Below, one piece after another: positions 6,925-11,486 of a stretch of DNA of 11,486 bases. A program made the position numbers and the translations under genes. How positions within the stretch are numbered: position 1 is the first letter of the stretch; each line of letters begins with the position of its first letter. This DNA comes from Actinomycetes bacterium (GTDB lineage: Bacteria > Actinomycetota > Aquicultoria > CAJVYJ01 > JAUVQD01), in assembly GCA_030598355.1 (NCBI GenBank), contig JAUVQD010000019.1, positions 1-11,486 of the forward strand. The letters are read 5' to 3'. The notes under the pieces were generated by a model that did not search any database, was not told where the DNA came from, and worked only from the letters and a program-made list of their open reading frames with translations.

Positions 6925-7878
6925 CTAGTTTCTCTTGACTCGAAAAAGGCCTGAACAAGTTGACGTTTTAACGCCGTGACTCTCCAGCTTATCAAGTAGA
7001 AGATTCATGCCGATGTTGTCGCTAGCTATGTGACCCGCTATGATCACGTTCAAATGATGCGCTTCAGCCTTCTTCTTTAGCTTTTCACTAAGATGCATTT
7101 CAACTACTGTCCCGACACCCGCATTGGCAAGTTGTTCTATCGATTCCTCTGGACCGCCGGTACCGCCGGTCATCAAGATCATGACTTTTCCGGCACGCTT
7201 ATTCCCGGCTCCAACAATTATCCTCGGACCAGCGTTTATTCGCGTTGCCTCCGCGTATTCAGGAACTGCCTTCAACCTCTTAACTACATCGTCAAGAAAT
7301 ATCGGCGGATCATCGTCAAACGCGCTTTGCAGAAAGTTTGAAACTAAGTTGTCTGCCGGCGTATGTACACACATCAGCGGCAAATCAAGCGCGGCGGCGG
7401 CACCCACTGCCCGATTGTGATTAGCCGGACTTAACGCCCGCTGTACCTCTTTAGATCGAGGGTCTATAAGAGCGTCGCCCATGTTGATCGGAACGCCATG
7501 TTGATTCCAAAGGTCTGCCTGCAACCCCATGACCTCATGAAGAGACGCCAAAGCCGCGCCCTCGGGATGATGAGCCAAGATCATATCTATCTGCTGACCG
7601 CGCTCTCGCAATCTATCTGCCAAAAGCACCTCGGGTGTCTCAATATCAATGCCGGCCATAAGGCTATTTATTTCCTTATCCGGATCGCCCACTAAAATGC
7701 GCGTGTCGGAATACGGGTTTTGCAGCTTCTCCTCGTCAAAAAGTTCTTTCTCGGAATCGCTTAACTTCTTAAAAGCCTCCGCGGCTTTCGCTAGCTGCCC
7801 CTCTATCATGTCTTGATCTCGCGGATCGGCTTCTTTTCCCACCTTAATCGCCAACTCATAGATATCTTTTAATTTCAA
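6925..7878 (-). CDS. NIF3-like (DUF34) metal-binding protein, NGG1p-interacting-factor type
   Basis: This 317-residue soluble protein belongs to the NIF3/DUF34 superfamily, in the subgroup usually labelled NGG1p interacting factor 3 that has a longer N-terminus. The activity is unsettled; relatives are sometimes annotated GTP cyclohydrolase I type 2 on weak grounds. The candidate metal ligands are visible: His103-His104 in LAHHPEG, His172 and Asp176 in VHTPADN, and His283 in GHIASDN. Asp287 stands where many NIF3 proteins have Glu. A Gly-rich MTGGTGGPEE lies at 236-245. The start is a TTG inside a TTGA overlap with the mpg stop, preceded by AAGGAG at a 5-nt distance within mpg, so the two are translationally coupled. 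It converges on the PBP gene with a 10-bp gap and no terminator. The family call is firm; the function is unknown. Confidence 0.87.
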   Translation of the reverse strand: MKLKDIYELAIKVGKEADPRDQDMIEGQLAKAAEAFKKLSDSEKELFDEEKLQNPYSDTRILVGDPDKEINSLMAGIDIETPEVLLADRLRERGQQIDMILAHHPEGAALASLHEVMGLQADLWNQHGVPINMGDALIDPRSKEVQRALSPANHNRAVGAAAALDLPLMCVHTPADNLVSNFLQSAFDDDPPIFLDDVVKRLKAVPEYAEATRINAGPRIIVGAGNKRAGKVMILMTGGTGGPEESIEQLANAGVGTVVEMHLSEKLKKKAEAHHLNVIIAGHIASDNIGMNLLLDKLESHGVKTSTCSGLFRVKRN

Positions 7879-8468
7879 TGCTTCTCCTTGATATATTGTC
7901 CGCTTACAAACTGATTACCCTTGATAAAAAAACGCCACTTTTTCTCTTGTCCTGCTGAAATACCTACCCGCTCCGAGCTTAAAACATGAAACTTCGCATC
8001 TCCATCATCCAGCAATCCCAAAATCGGAGTATTTAGTGCTTTCCCATTAAAGCCCATATTGATCGCCAGCGCTTGCGTCAATTTAGCCGGGCCACTGGCC
8101 AATTGGTGAATATCGTCAATGCCCCTATTGCCTCGCATCAATCCAAGACTATCGAGTGGCTCGACTGCTCTTATTAAAACGGCTCCAGCGACTCCGACAA
8201 CCTCTGTCACAACATTTAAGAGATGGTGCATGCCATAGTTAAAATATACATAAGCGTGACCAGGTGAACCGAACATGACGCTGTTCCTCTTGGTTTGACC
8301 ACGAGCCGCGTGGCTAGCTGGATCATTTTCCCCACGGTAAGCTTCGGTCTCGACAATTCTGCACCTTATGCTTTCGTTGCCCAGCTTTCTGATTAATGTT
8401 TTGCCAAGCAAACTCCGAGCGACATCAACAGTATCGCAAGCAAAGAAATCAAGCGCCAAATAGTTCAC
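7875..8468 (-). CDS. mpg: DNA-3-methyladenine glycosylase (AAG/MPG family)
   Basis: This base-excision repair enzyme removes alkylated purines such as 3-methyladenine and hypoxanthine from DNA. The 197 residues cover the whole single-domain family. The VETEAYRG motif gives Glu42 (equivalent to human AAG Glu125) and Tyr44, followed by His53 in the same spacing as human His136. The intercalating tyrosine corresponds to Tyr78 in YVYFNYG. AGAVLIRAVEP (94-104) and LASGPAKLTQAL (123-134) are also typical of the family. The start is a GTG. It is the only start available, because an in-frame TAA lies seven codons upstream. No Shine-Dalgarno is present, but a -10 ends six bases before it, so the mRNA is probably leaderless. 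It follows ftsY by 45 bp and overlaps the NIF3-like gene by 4 bp. Expression may come from its own promoter and from smc-ftsY read-through. Confidence 0.95.
   Translation of the reverse strand: MNYLALDFFACDTVDVARSLLGKTLIRKLGNESIRCRIVETEAYRGENDPASHAARGQTKRNSVMFGSPGHAYVYFNYGMHHLLNVVTEVVGVAGAVLIRAVEPLDSLGLMRGNRGIDDIHQLASGPAKLTQALAINMGFNGKALNTPILGLLDDGDAKFHVLSSERVGISAGQEKKWRFFIKGNQFVSGQYIKEKH
7884..7889 (-). promoter_or_regulatory. ribosome-binding site deciding the TTG start of the NIF3-like gene
   Basis: The minus strand reads AAGGAG, then AAGCA, then TTG at 7878. This strong site within the last codons of mpg supports the rare TTG start and coupling to mpg translation. Confidence 0.8.
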
Positions 8469-8474
8469 TTTTGA

Positions 8475-8503
8475 ATTGTACCAATATTACAGACGGCGTC
8501 CAA
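8475..8503 (-). promoter_or_regulatory. candidate promoter of mpg-nif3, leaderless
   Basis: The minus strand carries TTGGAC (8503-8498), a 17-bp spacer and TACAAT (8480-8475), five of six at the -10. Six bases follow, then the GTG of mpg, so the predicted transcript start is the first base of the start codon. The -35 lies in the loop and stem of the hairpin after ftsY. Confidence 0.45.
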
Positions 8504-8514
8504 GTAAACGCCGT
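8493..8514 (-). other. perfect 6-bp hairpin just after ftsY
   Basis: ACGGCG (8493-8498) and CGCCGT (8509-8514) form a perfect GC-rich stem around a 10-nt loop, touching the ftsY stop codon. On the minus strand it is followed by CTGTAATATT rather than a run of T, so it is not a standard intrinsic terminator. It may attenuate, or protect the 3' end of, the smc-ftsY transcript. It also contains the candidate -35 of mpg. Confidence 0.4.
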
Positions 8515-9470
8515 TATGACTCAGATTGAGCTCCGCTCACGTCAATCAAAGCCTCTGCAAAGTCTTTTGGAGAAAAAGGCATGAGGTCATCAACCTGCTC
8601 ACCATTACCTAACCCGACAACCGGAATGCCGAGCTCACGTTGGACGGCTACGACAATTCCACCTTTAGCTGTGCCGTCGACCTTGGTCAAGATTATCCCG
8701 TCAAGCTTAAGGGCTTCGTCGAACAGCTTGGCTTGCGATATCCCGTTCTGCCCTGTAGTCGCATCCATCACCAGCAAGGTAACTACTGATATCTTGTCGC
8801 CTGCCTCCCTGATAGCCACTCTTTTGATTTTCTTTAGTTCCTCCATAAGGTTCACATAGGTTTGCAGCCGTCCAGCAGTATCAACGACAGCCACCTCACA
8901 ACGACCTGCCCTCATTGATTGGACAGCGTCATAGACGACGGCGGCCGGATCTGAACCACGCTCATGCTTGATAAACTCAGTACCATTCCTTTCGGCCCAC
9001 GTCATAAGTTGCTCGATTGCGGCAGCCCGAAAAGTATCAGCCGCCACGAGCGTAACCAACTCAAAACGCTCTTTTAGGACTTTAGCAAGCTTGCCAATGG
9101 TTGTGGTCTTTCCTGTGCCATTGACTCCAACGACTAGAACCAACGTCTGGGGTTCGAGATTTCGAATATCTAAAAGGGTGGCTGTTTCGAGCATTTGGGA
9201 AGCCAGCTCATCTCTCAACAGCAGCGTCAGCTCGCTCGTGTCAAATATCTTTTTCTCTACCACCTTCGCGCGGAGGTGGCTGACGATGTCGATAGTTGTT
9301 TGAACCCCAAGGTCAGCGCTTATCAAAATCTCTTCAAGCGTGTCCCAATCGTCATCGGTGAGACGTTCACCACTAAAAACTGATTTTATTTGGTAACTAA
9401 GACTAGCTCGAGACTTGCTCAGGCTCCCCGATAGTTGCCGCCACCAGCTCTGCTTCTGTTTGTTGTTCAT
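8514..9470 (-). CDS. ftsY: signal recognition particle receptor FtsY (SRP GTPase)
   Basis: FtsY docks the SRP-ribosome complex at the membrane for co-translational insertion of membrane proteins. The 318 residues are essentially the NG domain; the long acidic A domain of E. coli FtsY is absent, as in many Gram-positives. An amphipathic-looking start (SWWRQLSGSLSKSR) could contact membrane. In order are the N-domain helices (to about 95), the P-loop GVNGTGKTTT (about 115-124), DTFRAAA (145-151), DTAGR (197-201), and TKVDGTAKGG (262-271) with the guanine-specificity Asp. The ATG at 9470 and a TTG one codon earlier (9473) are both possible; GGAAG lies 9 or 6 nt upstream. No later ATG, GTG or TTG exists before the conserved N-domain helix, so the start must lie inside smc, giving a 68-71 bp overlap. 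The smc-ftsY order is widely conserved. Confidence 0.95.
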   Translation of the reverse strand: MNNKQKQSWWRQLSGSLSKSRASLSYQIKSVFSGERLTDDDWDTLEEILISADLGVQTTIDIVSHLRAKVVEKKIFDTSELTLLLRDELASQMLETATLLDIRNLEPQTLVLVVGVNGTGKTTTIGKLAKVLKERFELVTLVAADTFRAAAIEQLMTWAERNGTEFIKHERGSDPAAVVYDAVQSMRAGRCEVAVVDTAGRLQTYVNLMEELKKIKRVAIREAGDKISVVTLLVMDATTGQNGISQAKLFDEALKLDGIILTKVDGTAKGGIVVAVQRELGIPVVGLGNGEQVDDLMPFSPKDFAEALIDVSGAQSES

Positions 9471-11486
9471 CAATAGTTTCTTCCATTAATAGCTTCTGGG
9501 AAATCACTTTCGAAACTCCGTCAGCCTGCATTGTTACCCCGAAAACACAATCCGCCGCTTCCATTGTGCGGCGCTGGTGAGTAATTATTAAGAATTGAGT
9601 CCGTTCCTTTAGCCCGGCCAGAAGCTTCACAAACCGGCCCAGATTTGCATCGTCAAGCGCGGCTTCAACTTCATCAAGGATATAGAAAGGACTCGGCCTT
9701 GTGTGATGAAGAGCAAAAAGAAAAGCTAGGCCCACAAGTGATTTTTCCCCGCCAGAAAGAAGATTTAACGACTGAACACGTTTTCCGTATGGTTGAGCCA
9801 CAATATCAATACCTTGTTCATCTTTTTCCTGCTCGCCGTCGACAAACACAAGCTCTGCCGATCCACCGGCAAAAAGCTGCCCGAATACTTTATTAAAATT
9901 GGCGTTAACTTCGTCAAAAGTAATTTGGAATCTCGCCTGCATCTTCTTATCGATAACCGTTATCACTTTATGTAAGGCTTTTTGACTTCTAACCAAATCT
10001 TCTATTTGCTTCGTTAAGAATACCTGGCGCTCTTCGATTTTTCCGAATTGCTCAGCCGCGATCTGATTAACAGGCCCGATCCTGTCAATTTCTTCTTTCA
10101 GCTTCTCTTCCTTAAGTCGCCACTCTTCGGAATTCACACCATCATCCTTTTGCGCTAACGCTGTCTCTAGCGCCATCTCTAAATCCTCAACAATGTGTTT
10201 TGTTATTTGGCCGACCTCCGTCTCAACCTGTGCTTTTTCAACATCTTTGACCTTGATTTCCTGCTGAAGCGAACTATGGTCATCTGTAATATCGCGTAAC
10301 TTCTGGTGGAGCGCTCGAAGGTCCTTCCTCATTGATACGCCTTCTGCTTGCTCGGTCTCGGCAATTACCTCAAGTTTCTTCGCCCAATTTTCGGCGCTCA
10401 GTCTCAGCTCGGTATAAAGGTCGTGAACTGGCTGAATCCTCAACCTTAGCTCCTCTGTTGCCGCCGCGATCCTTTTCTCATGCGCGAGTCGCTTCCTCAA
10501 CTGATCGATACTGTCACCCACATTTATTAAGCGACTCTTCATATGTGTCTGGCGCTCGGTCAGAGAAGCCATTAACACTTTGGTCTCGGACAAACGCGTG
10601 TGGACGCTTTGCTCTTTGTCTCTTTTTTGGTCCAACGATTCTTTTCTTTGCAAAAGTTCGCTATCATATTCCGCAATTTCCAGTGATTTTGCTTCTCGCA
10701 CATCCCGCAATTCTGATAGTTTGGTCTTCGTATCTTTTTGGTGTTTCTGCTTTTCCTGAAATCGACCGCTCATATCCGCATGCTCGCTCTGCAAGCGCGA
10801 AATCTCTTTTTCCAAGCTTTTGAGCTTCAAGGAGACCGTCATCTCCGCGGCTTCAACTTTTTGGATCGTGACGCCAATCTCAGCAGCTTGTTCCTCTTGT
10901 ACTTTTAGTCCATCATTTACGCCGCTGATCTCTTTTTCTAATTTCTTTAAGTCGCGATTGATACTTTTCTCTTTCGCAACTAGCTCTGAATGCTCCCTCT
11001 TTGTCCTTAGCGGACCCACGGAGTCAGTAGATTTTGGTTGTTTTGCTATTAACCCTCGGCTGTCATAGTAGCCGCCTTTTAAATCAACGACCACACTGTT
11101 TTCCGGCACTTCACTACCGGCCGACAGAAAGCTTGACATATCATCGGTGATCCAGACATTCGATAGAAGGCCTAAGATTGCCTTTCGGGAGGATTCAGGA
11201 ACATCCACGACATCTAAGGCTCTAGTTAATCCCGGTCGCGCCTCCTGCAGCTTTGAGGGCTGGCCACTAGTCATCAATCTTAACGGCTGTTCGCTTGAGT
11301 CTTCAATTTTTTGATAAACCGCTTTAGCTTCATCGGGGTCAGCTATAACTAAGGCGTTAATATCAATTCCTAACGCAACCTCAATAGCTCGTTCGTATTT
11401 TTTCGCGGTTGAAATTACGTCAGCCGCTCGACCGACAAAACCCGATATCTTATGTTTGTTCTCCTTAAACCAGGATATATCGACAA
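9403..11486 (-). CDS. smc: chromosome segregation ATPase SMC, C-terminal part (5' end outside window)
   Basis: The reading frame is open to the right edge, so this is the last 693 residues of SMC, which normally has about 1150-1200. SMC dimers with ScpA and ScpB load on DNA and extrude loops to compact and separate chromosomes. The visible part starts in the hinge: residues 1-69 include GFVGRAADV and KKYERAIEVALG, and the hinge continues to about 160 (GGYYDSRGLI). A long Lys/Glu-rich antiparallel coiled coil runs to about 510. The C-terminal head lobe follows, with the signature LNLLSGGEKS (around 575-585), Walker B FYILDEVEAALDD (around 606-618) and the H-loop ITHQRRTM. Walker A lies in the missing N-terminal head. 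An internal TTG/ATG at 11277/11274 could be mistaken for the start, but hinge sequence upstream shows otherwise. Its end overlaps ftsY. Confidence 0.96.
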   Translation of the reverse strand, partial: VDISWFKENKHKISGFVGRAADVISTAKKYERAIEVALGIDINALVIADPDEAKAVYQKIEDSSEQPLRLMTSGQPSKLQEARPGLTRALDVVDVPESSRKAILGLLSNVWITDDMSSFLSAGSEVPENSVVVDLKGGYYDSRGLIAKQPKSTDSVGPLRTKREHSELVAKEKSINRDLKKLEKEISGVNDGLKVQEEQAAEIGVTIQKVEAAEMTVSLKLKSLEKEISRLQSEHADMSGRFQEKQKHQKDTKTKLSELRDVREAKSLEIAEYDSELLQRKESLDQKRDKEQSVHTRLSETKVLMASLTERQTHMKSRLINVGDSIDQLRKRLAHEKRIAAATEELRLRIQPVHDLYTELRLSAENWAKKLEVIAETEQAEGVSMRKDLRALHQKLRDITDDHSSLQQEIKVKDVEKAQVETEVGQITKHIVEDLEMALETALAQKDDGVNSEEWRLKEEKLKEEIDRIGPVNQIAAEQFGKIEERQVFLTKQIEDLVRSQKALHKVITVIDKKMQARFQITFDEVNANFNKVFGQLFAGGSAELVFVDGEQEKDEQGIDIVAQPYGKRVQSLNLLSGGEKSLVGLAFLFALHHTRPSPFYILDEVEAALDDANLGRFVKLLAGLKERTQFLIITHQRRTMEAADCVFGVTMQADGVSKVISQKLLMEETIDEQQTEAELVAATIGEPEQVSS

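Noticed and set aside
6916..6935. AGAGA/TCTCT inverted repeat between the PBP and NIF3-like genes
   Set aside because: Five base pairs with a 10-nt loop and no T-run is too weak to call a terminator.
10332..10823. 163-codon plus-strand frame inside smc
   Set aside because: It is antisense to the SMC coiled coil, whose Lys/Glu-rich codons leave few stops on the opposite strand. No domain or ribosome-binding site is visible.
9403..11277. SMC fragment starting at an internal TTG/ATG (11277)
   Set aside because: The frame stays open to the window edge and the upstream 69 codons read as SMC hinge, so the gene is cut by the window rather than truncated in the genome.

Overview
The window is ordinary-looking bacterial chromosome: eight protein genes, two of them cut by the window edges, packed with very short gaps. 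GC content is moderate (mid-40s per cent by eye). I see no mobile element, CRISPR array, tRNA or rRNA. Three features suggest a monoderm (Gram-positive-type) bacterium, possibly a deep actinobacterial lineage: a class A penicillin-binding protein with C-terminal PASTA domains, an smc-ftsY pair, and mpg close to tyrS (an association I recall from actinobacteria). The lack of a T-box leader at tyrS and the probable leaderless starts argue mildly against a classical Firmicute. This placement is inference.

Layout. Positions 1-378 (minus) hold the N-terminus of a GspE/PilB-type assembly ATPase (MshEN domain). A 279-bp divergent spacer follows. It holds a foldable element with three AGCAAC repeats, placed to be the 5' leader of the ATPase transcript, plus a candidate SigB/SigF-type promoter and a strong ribosome-binding site for the next gene. 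Positions 658-3072 (plus) encode a Lon-family protease of the YcbZ/AAA_32 type. Its stop codon overlaps that of convergent tyrS (3069-4328, minus). A 147-bp divergent spacer separates tyrS from the PBP1A gene (4476-6914, plus). Then come, all on the minus strand, a NIF3-like protein (6925-7878), DNA-3-methyladenine glycosylase (7875-8468), FtsY (8514-9470) and the C-terminal half of SMC (9403 to beyond 11486).

Functionally, the right-hand block is a probable smc-ftsY-mpg-nif3 transcription unit (chromosome condensation, membrane protein targeting, base-excision repair, metal-dependent NIF3 protein) with an internal promoter before mpg. smc overlaps ftsY by about 70 bp, and mpg and nif3 are coupled through a TTGA overlap. 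The middle genes serve translation, wall synthesis and proteolysis.

I found no clearly new multi-gene system. The best leads are the structured leader before the pilB-like gene, the stress-type promoter on the Lon gene, the leaderless starts, and the long smc/ftsY overlap.
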